From positions 195,590 through 259,589 of the forward strand of contig DATJYO010000036.1 of assembly GCA_035499555.1 (NCBI GenBank): DNA of 64,000 nucleotides, in the 5' to 3' direction. A program made the position numbers and the translations under genes. The notes under the pieces were generated by a model, which saw only the letters and a program-made list of their open reading frames with translations, searched no databases and had not been told where the DNA came from. The DNA is from Bog-159 sp035499555 (GTDB lineage Bacteria; Acidobacteriota; Terriglobia; Bryobacterales; Bryobacteraceae). This document shows, one piece after another, positions 38,045-46,385 of this stretch (its first letter is position 1; each line of letters begins with the position of its first letter).

Positions 38045-40255
38045 CTATGGTTTGACCTGATAGATTACGCCGGTAGCCCGCAATCCGCCTTGGGTAGTCG
38101 TACCGTAAAGATTGCCAGCGGCATCGAAGGCCAAGCCGGAGGATGGATGGTCCCCGTCGCGACCCCCGGTGAAGGTGTGCAGCACGGTTTCATTTCCGGC
38201 GGTATCCAGTTTGTAGACGACTCCCGCCCAAAGCGCCGTTCCGCCGCCGCTGGTGGTGGTCCCATAGAGGTTTCCGGCCGAATCCTGAATCACCCCGGCG
38301 GCGGGAAAGCCACCATCCGCCCCGTCTGAAAAAGTATAAAGCACGCTTTGATGACCGGTTGGATCCACCTTGAAAACGGTGCCTGCCTGCCGTCCACCGC
38401 CCTCGTAAGTCGTGCCATACAGGTTTCCTGCCTGGTCCAGGACGAGTGTCGCTTCGGGACGACCTCCATCGAGCCCGTCAGAGAAGTTATACAGCACGGT
38501 CTGGCTGCCCTGCGGAGTGAGCTTGAACACTACGCCGGCGAAACCCGCTTTGCCCCCGAACGTCGTGGTGCCATACAGATTACCGGCCGAATCGCGCACC
38601 AGGCCCCCGGCGGGTTCAGCCCCATCGTTTCCCCCGGTGAAACTCCACAGCACAGTCTCATGGCCGTTAGGATCAAGCTTGAACACAGTCCCCCAAACGG
38701 TCCCGCCGTAGTAAGTGGTACCGTACAGATTTCCAAAGGAATCGAGGATCACGCCCGACGTGGGGTTTGCCCCGTCGGCACCCCCCGAGAACCCATGTAG
38801 GACCGTCTCATGGCCGGTAGGATCCAATTTGAATACGACACCGGCGCCGGATGGACCGCCGCTGAAGGTAGTTCCGTAAAGGTTCCCTGCCGTGTCGAGA
38901 ATCACGCCCCCCTGCGGGTAAGCCCCGTCGGCGCCGCCGGTAAAGCTGTACAGTACCGTCTCATTCCCTTTGGTATCCATTTTGTAAACCACGCCGGAGT
39001 TAAATGGCCCACCGGATTCAGTGGTTCCGTAGAAGTTACCTTTCGGATCGCGGACCAGTGCGGAGTAAGGGTCAGCACCGTCGGCCATTGCCGGGAAACT
39101 GTAGAGGGTAGATTTGTTACCGGACGATCCTATCCTGTAAACCGTCCCCTCGTTCGCGCTACCGCCATTGGCTGTCGATCCGTACAGGTTTCCTGCGGAG
39201 TCCAGCGTCACGCCCGCGTACGGTTCGCCGTCCGCGCCTCCCCCAAAGCTGTACAGCACTGTCTCATGCCCAGCCGGATCGACTTTAAATACTACGCCTG
39301 CGTTCGCGGCGCCGCCTAGAACCGTGGTGCCGTACAGATTACCCGCGGCGTCGCATGTAATGGTGGCGTAGTAAGGGAGACCGCCGTCGGTTCCTCCTGT
39401 GAAAGAATACAAAATCGAATAAGTTCCGCCGGGATCGAGCTGGTATACAACACCGCCGCCCGCCGGGCCTCCAGACCCGGTACCAAAGATATTACCGGCT
39501 GAGTCGAGCGCCACCCCGGCGTACACGGGCGCTCCGCTGCTGCTTGTGAAAGTGTAGAGCACGCTTTGCTTGCCAGTGGGATCGATTTTGTAAATGACGC
39601 CGTAACCGCCGGACCCGCCGTAATAAGTCGTACCGTAGAGGTTTCCGGCCGAATCCCGGGCTACGCCAGCGTAGGGGTTTCCTCCGTCGAGACTGCCTGT
39701 GAAACTATGCAGCACAGTCAGATGGCCGCTCGGATCCAGCTTGTAAGCAGTGCCGGCCGCGGTGCCGCCGAACGGCGTAGTCCCGTAGAGATTACCCGCG
39801 GAGTCGCGGATCACACCGGCATACGGGAAGGCGCCATCGAGGCCTCCGGTGAAGTTATAGAGCACGGCCTGGTGGCCGCCAGCATCGATCTTATATACGA
39901 CTCCTACACCGGCGGCGCCACCCAAAACCGTGGTTCCATAGAGGTTCCCAGCCGAGTCCCGGATTACACCGGCTTGCGGGTTAGCGCCGTCCGCCCCGGA
40001 GAAGCTGTGCAGAACGGTCTGCTTCCCGCCGGGAGCGATTTTATATACGACGCCCATGCCTGAGTTGCCGCCGTAACAAGCGGTTCCATATAAGTTGCCC
40101 TTAGCGTCGCGGATTACATTCGAATAGGGAGTTCCACCGTGCGGCGGAGTTCCAAAGTTGTGCAATACCGTTTGGGTGGATGCATTCGCGATAACTGCGA
40201 AGGCGTATGCGAGCCACAGCGGGCTACTCTGCAAGACGATCGCTCGAAGTTTCAT
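38045..40255 (-). CDS. GloVer tandem-repeat secreted protein 1 (14 repeats)
   Basis: 736 aa with a signal peptide (LWLAYAFAVIANAS) and then 14 repeats of about 50 residues. Each has the pattern VLYSFTGGxDGxxPYAGV, DSAGNLYGTTxxGG and GVVYKIDxxG; the GN(L/I/F)(Y/F)G(T/S) core can be counted 14 times. The pattern fits beta-propeller blades, and 14 units suggest two seven-bladed propellers (inference). No anchor domain is seen at the C-terminus, which ends ATGVIYQVKP. The start at 40255 is set by the signal peptide. A paralogue with the same repeat count lies at 46386-48587. Function unknown. Confidence 0.88.
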   Translation of the reverse strand: MKLRAIVLQSSPLWLAYAFAVIANASTQTVLHNFGTPPHGGTPYSNVIRDAKGNLYGTACYGGNSGMGVVYKIAPGGKQTVLHSFSGADGANPQAGVIRDSAGNLYGTTVLGGAAGVGVVYKIDAGGHQAVLYNFTGGLDGAFPYAGVIRDSAGNLYGTTPFGGTAAGTAYKLDPSGHLTVLHSFTGSLDGGNPYAGVARDSAGNLYGTTYYGGSGGYGVIYKIDPTGKQSVLYTFTSSSGAPVYAGVALDSAGNIFGTGSGGPAGGGVVYQLDPGGTYSILYSFTGGTDGGLPYYATITCDAAGNLYGTTVLGGAANAGVVFKVDPAGHETVLYSFGGGADGEPYAGVTLDSAGNLYGSTANGGSANEGTVYRIGSSGNKSTLYSFPAMADGADPYSALVRDPKGNFYGTTESGGPFNSGVVYKMDTKGNETVLYSFTGGADGAYPQGGVILDTAGNLYGTTFSGGPSGAGVVFKLDPTGHETVLHGFSGGADGANPTSGVILDSFGNLYGTTYYGGTVWGTVFKLDPNGHETVLWSFTGGNDGAEPAGGLVRDSAGNLYGTTTFGGKAGFAGVVFKLTPQGSQTVLYNFSDGLDGGRPEATLVLDQAGNLYGTTYEGGGRQAGTVFKVDPTGHQSVLYTFSDGADGGFPAAGVIQDSAGNLYGTTTSGGGTALWAGVVYKLDTAGNETVLHTFTGGRDGDHPSSGLAFDAAGNLYGTTTQGGLRATGVIYQVKP

Positions 40256-40390
40256 TTCGCCAGCATTTCTTCTGCACGTTGAGAATAACACGGGGATAGA
40301 GGTGAGGACGCTCCTAGCATCATCCGCGCGGCCGCCAGACTATCTCGACGCGCACAAAAGGCACGCAGGAACCCGGTCTCACGCCCCGAG

Positions 40391-40939
40391 TTAGTTTGGG
40401 GACTTCAAAATCCGCAGGACGGAGAGTATCGTACTCCAACCGCGGGTGGTCGCCGGCGCACCCAGGAGTTTGTCGATTTGGCCCAGGCAGCCGATGGTTT
40501 TCATGTGGCGGCGGTAGACGCCAAAGGCCAGCCGATTCCGCAGACCGAGGATTTGCACGAACCACTCGCCGTCCGCGGGGATGACGATCGGAAGGCGCGG
40601 CGGGCGAGGGCCGGTCCGGGAAAGGACGCTCACAAACCGGACCAGGCCGGGGCTGGAAGGCTCGGCGCCAAACGGATTCCCGGCCTCCAAACGGATCAGG
40701 TCCCGGCCGGTGCAGAACGCGGCTTGCGCATCAAAGCGCAGCTTGCGGCGCAGCGCGGCGAGGAAGCGCGCGCGGGAGACCGGTTTTCGAACCACAAAAG
40801 TGCCGGCCGCGCCGACGTTGACGACATCGTAGGCGGCCAGCTCTTGGGCGAGCAGGCTGGGGCGAAGGGTACGGTACCCGCCGACGTTGACGCCCCGGAG
40901 AAAGACAACGATGGCCATATCGACGTCCGTGGAAGACAT
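40391..40939 (-). CDS. DUF1697 family protein
   Basis: 182 aa (or 175 from the ATG at 40918). The family start AIVVFLRGVNVGGYRTLRP is clear, followed by VVNVGAAGTFVVRKPVSRA and the C-terminal IGCLGQIDKLLGAPATTRGW. DUF1697 proteins are small cytoplasmic proteins of unknown function. The two in-frame ATGs at 40939 and 40918 are both possible; the upstream one has a weak GGATGA. It is transcribed divergently from the arsenic operon, so its promoter overlaps the ArsR control region. Confidence 0.8.
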   Translation of the reverse strand: MSSTDVDMAIVVFLRGVNVGGYRTLRPSLLAQELAAYDVVNVGAAGTFVVRKPVSRARFLAALRRKLRFDAQAAFCTGRDLIRLEAGNPFGAEPSSPGLVRFVSVLSRTGPRPPRLPIVIPADGEWFVQILGLRNRLAFGVYRRHMKTIGCLGQIDKLLGAPATTRGWSTILSVLRILKSPN

Positions 40940-40976
40940 TATCACATCATCCAGGAGCGGGCGACGCGAGTTCCGC

Positions 40977-41014
40977 TTGACATCATCCGATATTTGTACG
41001 ATTATCGAAATATC
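40977..41014 (+). promoter_or_regulatory. ars operon promoter with ArsR operator over the -10
   Basis: TTGACA (40977-40982), 17-bp spacer, GATTAT (41000-41005). The perfect 7-bp dyad GATATTT-N12-AAATATC (40989-40995 and 41008-41014) straddles the -10, so repressor binding would block polymerase. Confidence 0.8.
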
Positions 41015-41035
41015 AAGAGGAAGGAGCGCGGTTCC

Positions 41036-41380
41036 ATGGCGGCCAAGATCACGCAAGAGGAAGTGACGCGTTACGCGGACATGTTCGCGGCGATGGGCAG
41101 CGAGCCAAGGCTGCGCATCGTCCGGTTACTGCTTTCCGCTCATCCCGACGGGATGTTCGTGGGCGAGATCGCGGGCGAGTTGGAGATCACGCCCAGCACG
41201 TTGTCGCATCACCTGGAGAAGCTCAAGAACGAGGACCTGGTGCGGGTGCAGCGGGAAGGCACTTTCCTGCGCTACACGGCCAACACGAAGGCGCTCGAAG
41301 CCGTGCTCGGCTTCCTGTACGCGGAGTGCTGCACGCGGAACAAGGCCGTGGAGCCGAAGAAGGTGGTTTGTTGCAGTTAG
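41036..41380 (+). CDS. arsR: ArsR-family arsenic-responsive repressor
   Basis: 114 aa winged-helix repressor. DNA-binding helices are seen in GEIAGELEITPSTLSHHLEK and the wing in LVRVQREGTFLRYTAN. The classical E. coli-type metal site (ELCVCD) is absent from the recognition helix; instead vicinal Cys pairs occur at the C-terminus, C98-C99 (YAECCTRN) and C112-C113 (VVCCS). This resembles the A. ferrooxidans type, in which C-terminal Cys bind As(III). RBS AAGGAG is upstream of the ATG. It is the first gene of arsR-arsM-acr3-arsC, with the promoter and dyad just upstream. Confidence 0.93.
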   Translation: MAAKITQEEVTRYADMFAAMGSEPRLRIVRLLLSAHPDGMFVGEIAGELEITPSTLSHHLEKLKNEDLVRVQREGTFLRYTANTKALEAVLGFLYAECCTRNKAVEPKKVVCCS

Positions 41381-41390
41381 GAGAAGACCC

Positions 41391-42242
41391 ATGAGCACAG
41401 TAAAAGATGTTGTGAAGGAGAGATACGGTCAGGCCGCGCTGCGCGTAGTTGCGGGCGAAGGCAGCGCCTGTGGCGGGAGCAGCCCGTCGAGCTGCTGCTC
41501 CGGCGGGGACCCGATCACGTCCGAGCTATACGATCAATTGCAAAAGGACGAACTGCCGGAGGCGGCGGTGCTGGCGTCGCTGGGCTGCGGCAATCCGACG
41601 GCGCTGGCGCAACTGGCGCCGGGCGAGGTGGTGCTGGATCTGGGTTCGGGCGGGGGGATCGACGTGCTGCTCTCGGCCCGGCGGGTGGGTCCCACGGGCA
41701 AGGCTTACGGCCTGGACATGACGGACGAGATGCTGGCCCTGGCGCGGGAGAACCAGCGGAAGGCCGGCGTGGAGAACGTGGAGTTTTTGAAGGGCGAGAT
41801 CGAGAGCATTCCGCTGCCGGACGGATCCGTGGACGTCATCATTTCCAACTGCGTGATCAATCTCTCGGCGGACAAGGATCGCGTGCTCGGCGAGGCATTC
41901 CGGGTGCTGAAGCCGGGCGGCCGCCTGGCGGTGTCGGACGTGGTGACGCGGGGTGAAGTGCCGGAGGAGATCCGGAAGAACATACTGCTGTGGGCCGGGT
42001 GCGTGGCGGGCGCGCTGGAAGAGAACGAGTACCGGGCCAAACTTGCGGCGGCCGGATTCGAGGGGATCGGCATCGAGCCGACGCGGGTTTACCGGCTGGA
42101 AGATGCGCTGTCGTTCCTGGCGGACAAAGGTCTCGACCTGGAGAAGATCGGCCCGCAGGTGGAGGGCAGGTTCATGAGCGCTTTCGTGCGCGCCACCAAG
42201 CCGGCGGCCAAGAGTTGCTGCGGCCCGGGCTGTTGCCCGTAG
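41391..42242 (+). CDS. arsM: Arsenite S-adenosylmethionine methyltransferase
   Basis: 283 aa. SAM-binding motif I is VLDLGSGGGIDVLLSARRVG and the family substrate Cys are visible: C66 (LGCGNPTAL), C154 (SNCVINLS) and C204 (WAGCVAGALEE), with further Cys at 27, 35 and 36. These bind As(III) in ArsM enzymes, which methylate arsenite stepwise to mono-, di- and trimethyl arsenicals in the cytoplasm. A Cys-rich C-terminus (SCCGPGCCP) may help metalloid capture. It starts 10 bp after arsR with RBS GGAGAAG, so it is in the same operon. Confidence 0.95.
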   Translation: MSTVKDVVKERYGQAALRVVAGEGSACGGSSPSSCCSGGDPITSELYDQLQKDELPEAAVLASLGCGNPTALAQLAPGEVVLDLGSGGGIDVLLSARRVGPTGKAYGLDMTDEMLALARENQRKAGVENVEFLKGEIESIPLPDGSVDVIISNCVINLSADKDRVLGEAFRVLKPGGRLAVSDVVTRGEVPEEIRKNILLWAGCVAGALEENEYRAKLAAAGFEGIGIEPTRVYRLEDALSFLADKGLDLEKIGPQVEGRFMSAFVRATKPAAKSCCGPGCCP

Positions 42243-42256
42243 GCGGGAACGAATCG

Positions 42257-43342
42257 ATGGCCGGCTCGCGACTTGCATTCCTCGACCGCTTCCTGACGCT
42301 TTGGATCTTCGCCGCGATGGCAGGCGGGGTGATTCTCGGCTACCTGGTTCCCGGCGTGGTGCCGTTTCTCGATCGTTTCAGCGTGGGCACGACGTCCGTT
42401 CCCATTGCCATCGGCCTGATCCTGATGATGTATCCGCCGCTGGCGAAGGTGAGATACGAAGAGATGGGGCGCGTGTTCCAACACCGGCGCGTGCTGGCGC
42501 TTTCGCTGGTACAGAACTGGGTGGTGGGCCCGGTGCTGATGTTCGCGCTGGCGGTGTGGCTGCTGCGCGACAAGCCGGAGTACATGACCGGCCTGATTCT
42601 CATCGGCCTGGCCCGGTGCATCGCGATGGTGATCGTGTGGAACGACCTGGCGCACGGCGACCGGGAATATGCGGCGGGACTGGTGGCGTTCAACTCGGTC
42701 TTCCAGGTGTTGTTCTTTTCGGTGTACGCCTACTTCTTTCTGGCGACGGCGCCGCGATGGCTGGGGCTCAAAGCGGTGGAGGTGGACATCTCAATGGCCG
42801 AGATCGCCAAGAGCGTGCTGATCTACCTGGGCATCCCGTTCGTGGGCGGCATGCTGACGCGGCTGGCGCTGCGGAAGGCCCGAGGGCGGGAATGGTACGA
42901 GCAGAGATTCATCCCGCGGATCAGCCCGATCACGCTGATCTCGCTGTTATTCACGATCGTGGTGATGTTCAGTTTGAAGGGTGAGATGATCGTGCACCTG
43001 CCCCTGGATGTGATCCGGGTCGCGATTCCGCTGACGATTTACTTCGTGGCGATGTTCTTCGCATCGTTCTGGATGAGCAAGAGAGTGGGCGCCAAATACC
43101 CGGAGGCGGCGACGCTATCGTTTACGGCCGCGTCGAACAACTTTGAACTGGCCATTGCCGTGGCCATCGCCACGTTCGGCATTCATCATGGAGCGGCGTT
43201 TGCCGCGGTGATCGGCCCGCTGGTGGAGGTGCCGGTTTTGATATCGCTGGTGAACGTGGCCCTGTGGATCAATCGGAAGTGGTTTGCCGGCGAGTTTGCC
43301 GGCGTGGAAGTGTGCCGACCGCAGCGAGTCAGCTCCACGTGA
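42257..43342 (+). CDS. acr3: ACR3-family arsenite efflux transporter
   Basis: 361 aa, ten predicted membrane helices starting FLTLWIFAAMAGGVILGYLV. ACR3 hallmarks are VPIAIGLILMMYPPLAKVRY, the functional Cys in GLARCIAMVIVWND (C121), and the late segment SFTAASNNFELAIAVAIATFG. It extrudes As(OH)3 using the proton motive force. It begins 14 bp after arsM. The C-terminal tail (VCRPQRVSST) is short. In this operon it exports arsenite produced by ArsC, competing with methylation by ArsM. Confidence 0.95.
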   Translation: MAGSRLAFLDRFLTLWIFAAMAGGVILGYLVPGVVPFLDRFSVGTTSVPIAIGLILMMYPPLAKVRYEEMGRVFQHRRVLALSLVQNWVVGPVLMFALAVWLLRDKPEYMTGLILIGLARCIAMVIVWNDLAHGDREYAAGLVAFNSVFQVLFFSVYAYFFLATAPRWLGLKAVEVDISMAEIAKSVLIYLGIPFVGGMLTRLALRKARGREWYEQRFIPRISPITLISLLFTIVVMFSLKGEMIVHLPLDVIRVAIPLTIYFVAMFFASFWMSKRVGAKYPEAATLSFTAASNNFELAIAVAIATFGIHHGAAFAAVIGPLVEVPVLISLVNVALWINRKWFAGEFAGVEVCRPQRVSST

Positions 43343-43372
43343 AGGGCGGGTATCAGTTAAGGGAAAGGCGAT

Positions 43373-43867
43373 ATGACGACGCGACACTTCAACGTGCTCT
43401 TTCTGTGCACGGGTAACTCGGCGCGGTCCATTATGGCGGAAGCGATTCTGAACCATAAGGGCCAGCCGGACTTTACCGGCTACAGCGCCGGCAGCCATGC
43501 CACGGGACGCGTTCACCCCGAGGCGCTGCAGCAGATACGCGCGGCCCATATGCCGACGGAGGGACTGCGCAGCAAGAGCTGGGACGAGTTCGCCGGGCCG
43601 GACGCGCCCAAGGTCCATTTCGTATTTACGGTGTGCGACCGGGCTGCTACGGAAGTCTGTCCGGTGTGGCCCGGCCATCCGCTGACGGCGCGATGGAGCG
43701 TGCCCGATCCGGCGGCCGTGGTAGGGACGCCGGAGCAGATCGCGCGCGCGTTCTTCGAGGCGTTCACGATTCTGGATCGACGGATCACGCTGTTCCTGTC
43801 GCTGCCGCTGGCGACGCTGGAGCGGGAAGTGATTCAGAGCGAGATCAACCGTATCGGCCGGGCTTAG
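43373..43867 (+). CDS. arsC: Arsenate reductase, LMW-phosphatase (thioredoxin-coupled) type
   Basis: 164 aa. The phosphatase loop is CTGNSAR (C12-x5-R18), the resolving Cys pair is C88 and C95 (TVCDRAATEVCPVWPG), and the general acid is D112 (VPDPAAV). This is the S. aureus pI258-type layout, with thioredoxin as the usual reductant. It reduces arsenate to arsenite for export or methylation. RBS GGGAAAGG precedes the ATG 30 bp after acr3, so it is the last gene of the operon. Confidence 0.95.
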   Translation: MTTRHFNVLFLCTGNSARSIMAEAILNHKGQPDFTGYSAGSHATGRVHPEALQQIRAAHMPTEGLRSKSWDEFAGPDAPKVHFVFTVCDRAATEVCPVWPGHPLTARWSVPDPAAVVGTPEQIARAFFEAFTILDRRITLFLSLPLATLEREVIQSEINRIGRA

Positions 43868-43901
43868 CGGGAACGGTCCGGTCCTCTATACTCTGGTAGT
43901 G

Positions 43902-44807
43902 ATGAGGTTCTGGATCTGTATTCTGTTTGCGATGGCGGGGCTGCGCGGGCAGACGGCGGGCTGGCAGCCGGCGGCGGGCGCCACGCAGGTTCCGATATGG
44001 CCGGGCACTCCGCCGGACGCGAAGTTCGGTCCGCCGGCGAACAGCGAGACAGCCACCGAGGGAGAGGTGGACAACGTCTCGCGGCCCACGATGACGGTCT
44101 ATTCGCCGAAGGGGAAGAACACGGGGGTGGCGGCGATCGTGTTTCCCGGCGGCGGCTATAGCGTGCTGGCGATCGACCTGGAAGGCACGGAGGTGTGCGA
44201 CTGGCTGACGCCCAGAGGGATCACGTGCGTGGTTTTGAAGTACCGGGTGCCGCACACGGGTCCGCAATGGAACGATCAATGCCAGTGCCAGCGCAACCCG
44301 AAGGCTCCGATGGCGCTCGAAGACGCGCAGCGGACCATGGGGCTTCTGCGTTTGCATGCCGCGGAATACCATATCGATCCGCACAAGATCGGGGTGCTGG
44401 GGTTTTCGGCGGGCGGGCACCTGTCGGCGGACATCAGCACGCATTTCGACAAGCGGGCATATCCGGCGGTGGATGCGGCGGACAAAGAGAGTTGCCGTCC
44501 GGATTTCGCGGTGGTGCTGTATCCGGGGCACCTCTGGATGGGGAAGTTTGACTTGAATCCGGACGTCCCGGTCACGCGGCGGACGCCGCCCACGTTTCTG
44601 GTGCAAGCCGAGAACGATCCGGTGGACAGCATCAATAACTCGCTGGTGTACTACATCGCGCTGAAGAATGCCGGCGTGCCGGTGGAGATGCACTTATACG
44701 CGGAAGGCAAGCATGCCTTTGGGCTGCGGCGCACGAAGTTCCCGATCACGGGCTGGCCGGAACTGGTGGAGCGGTGGCTGGGGACGATCGGAATGATTCC
44801 GGAGTAA
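43902..44807 (+). CDS. Exported alpha/beta hydrolase (acetyl-esterase/xylanase-like)
   Basis: 301 aa with a signal peptide (MRFWICILFAMAGLRGQ). The oxyanion strand is AAIVFPGGGYSVLA, the nucleophile elbow is GVLGFSAGGHLSA (GxSxG), the acid is in VQAENDPVDS, and the base is in EGKHAFGLR. This matches the BD-FAE/esterase group of deacetylases acting on plant polysaccharides; the exact substrate is unknown. A TATACT hexamer lies shortly upstream, so it may have its own promoter downstream of arsC. It converges on the M20 peptidase with 1 bp between stops. Confidence 0.83.
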   Translation: MRFWICILFAMAGLRGQTAGWQPAAGATQVPIWPGTPPDAKFGPPANSETATEGEVDNVSRPTMTVYSPKGKNTGVAAIVFPGGGYSVLAIDLEGTEVCDWLTPRGITCVVLKYRVPHTGPQWNDQCQCQRNPKAPMALEDAQRTMGLLRLHAAEYHIDPHKIGVLGFSAGGHLSADISTHFDKRAYPAVDAADKESCRPDFAVVLYPGHLWMGKFDLNPDVPVTRRTPPTFLVQAENDPVDSINNSLVYYIALKNAGVPVEMHLYAEGKHAFGLRRTKFPITGWPELVERWLGTIGMIPE

Positions 44808-44808
44808 C

Positions 44809-46194
44809 TCAGGCGCCCAGGACGGCGTACCAGAGGAACTCGACCAACTTGAAGAGGGAGGCTTCGCGGATGCGCTCGTCGTCGCCGTGGGCCTCGCCGC
44901 GGTCGCCGGCTTCGACGACCGGGCCGATGCCGTAGGACTGGACGCCGCGGGCGCGCAACTGGGCCAGATCGGTGGCGCCGGTGAGCATGGAGGGCAGGGT
45001 GACGGCGCCGGGAAACAGTTTCTCCTGGGCATGTTCCAGCGCGCGATAGAGGGCCGTGTCGATGCGGGAGGGCGGGGTGGCGGGGCGATCGGGCTTGTGG
45101 GTGACGATTTCGACATCCAGTCCGGCGATGGCGGCGCGCATCTCTTCGTAAAGGCGCGGCACATCCTCGCCGGGCAGGGCGCGGATGTCGAGGTAGGCTT
45201 CGGCTTCGGCGGGAATCACGTTGCGGGCGAAGCCGGCCTTGAGGATGGTGGGGGCGAGGGTGGTGTGCAAGAGGGCGTAGTGCGCCAGTTCGTAGCGCTC
45301 GAGATAGCGGTCAATCTCGGCGGCCTGCGACGGGTCGAGGAGGCGGCGGTAGCGATCCGCGTCTTCGGGGGAGCTGATGGCGGCGAGACGCGCGAAGTAG
45401 GCGCGGGTAGTTTCGTCGAGGCGCATGGGGGTACGCCAGGCGCCGAGGCGGGCGACGGCCTGGGCGAGGCGGACGATGGCGTTGTCGGGTGAGGGACGGG
45501 AGGCGTGGCCGGAGACGCCGCGCGCGATGAGCGTGACGCCGCGGGGCACCTTTTCGGCGGTGGCGACGGCGACATAGCGCACCTTGCCATTGCGGGAGAC
45601 GGCGGCGCCGCCTTCGGCCAGGGCGTACTCGGCGGCGATTTCGTTCCAGTGGCGGTCAATGAGGAAGTCGATGCCGACGTGGGGAGTGCCTTCTTCGCCG
45701 GCTTCGGCGATGAAGATGACGTCGCGATGCAGGCGGGCGTGGCTGCGCTCGAGGAGGAGCATCACCATGAGGCCGGCGGCGACGATGTCCTTGTCGTCGA
45801 TGGCGCCGCGGGCGAAGATGAAGCCGTGGCGGCGGACGGCGGCGAGGGGGTCGACGGTCCAGCGGGCGCGATCGAAGGCGACGGTGTCGGTGTGGCCGAG
45901 GATGGCAACGGGACGAGCGGAGCCGTCGCCACGGATGCGGGCGACGAGGTTGGCGCGGGCGGGCTCGAGCGCGAAGAGGCGGGCGGGAATGCCCTCGCGA
46001 TTGAGGACGCGCCTCAGATACTGGGCGGCGGCGGTTTCGTTGCCGGGCGGGTTGACGGTGTCGATGCGGAGCAGGGCGCGGAAGTGGCGGAGGGTTTCGG
46101 CGTCGACCTTGCGCCAGTCGGGGGCGGCGGGCGGGGCGGCGAAGGCGGTGAGGGAGGAGAGCAGAAACACGAGGGTGAGACGCGCCGGGAACAT
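44809..46194 (-). CDS. M20-family metallopeptidase, exported
   Basis: 461 aa with a signal peptide (MFPARLTLVFLLSSLTAFA). The zinc-binding segments are PVAILGHTDTVAFD (His and Asp), GRGAIDD-like FARGAIDDKDIVA (bridging Asp), AEAGEEGTPH (catalytic Glu-Glu) and, at the end, DRGEAHGDDERIRE (final His). The lid/dimerisation domain includes ARGVSGHASRPSPDNAIVRL. It is a carboxypeptidase or dipeptidase acting outside the cytoplasm; the substrate is unknown. The start at 46194 is chosen for the signal peptide. Just upstream is the 106-bp carboxylase-derived repeat. Confidence 0.9.
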   Translation of the reverse strand: MFPARLTLVFLLSSLTAFAAPPAAPDWRKVDAETLRHFRALLRIDTVNPPGNETAAAQYLRRVLNREGIPARLFALEPARANLVARIRGDGSARPVAILGHTDTVAFDRARWTVDPLAAVRRHGFIFARGAIDDKDIVAAGLMVMLLLERSHARLHRDVIFIAEAGEEGTPHVGIDFLIDRHWNEIAAEYALAEGGAAVSRNGKVRYVAVATAEKVPRGVTLIARGVSGHASRPSPDNAIVRLAQAVARLGAWRTPMRLDETTRAYFARLAAISSPEDADRYRRLLDPSQAAEIDRYLERYELAHYALLHTTLAPTILKAGFARNVIPAEAEAYLDIRALPGEDVPRLYEEMRAAIAGLDVEIVTHKPDRPATPPSRIDTALYRALEHAQEKLFPGAVTLPSMLTGATDLAQLRARGVQSYGIGPVVEAGDRGEAHGDDERIREASLFKLVEFLWYAVLGA

Positions 46195-46257
46195 GCGTTT
46201 GGGTGGGTTGCCGATATCATATTTTAAGTGGAAGGCGGGGGCCCACGATTTCAAGGT

Positions 46258-46363
46258 TTACAGCGGGATGTTGCCGTGCTTTTTGCGGGGGCTGGTATCG
46301 ACCTTGTTTTCGAGCATGCGGAAGGCGCGGATGACGCGGGGGCGGGTCTCGCGGGGCTCGATG
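46258..46363 (-). repeat. 106-bp duplicate of the 3' end of the acyl-CoA carboxylase gene (copy A)
   Basis: Identical to 48608-48713 except at two positions (46285 and 46323). On the minus strand it encodes the carboxylase C-terminal 34 codons (EPRETRPRVIRAFRMLENKV...) and its TAA at 46258-46260. It has no start codon context of its own. It lies downstream of GloVer gene 2, so the GloVer gene is flanked by direct repeats. Confidence 0.93.
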
Positions 46364-46385
46364 TTGTAAGAGGCGGATGGCGGCT

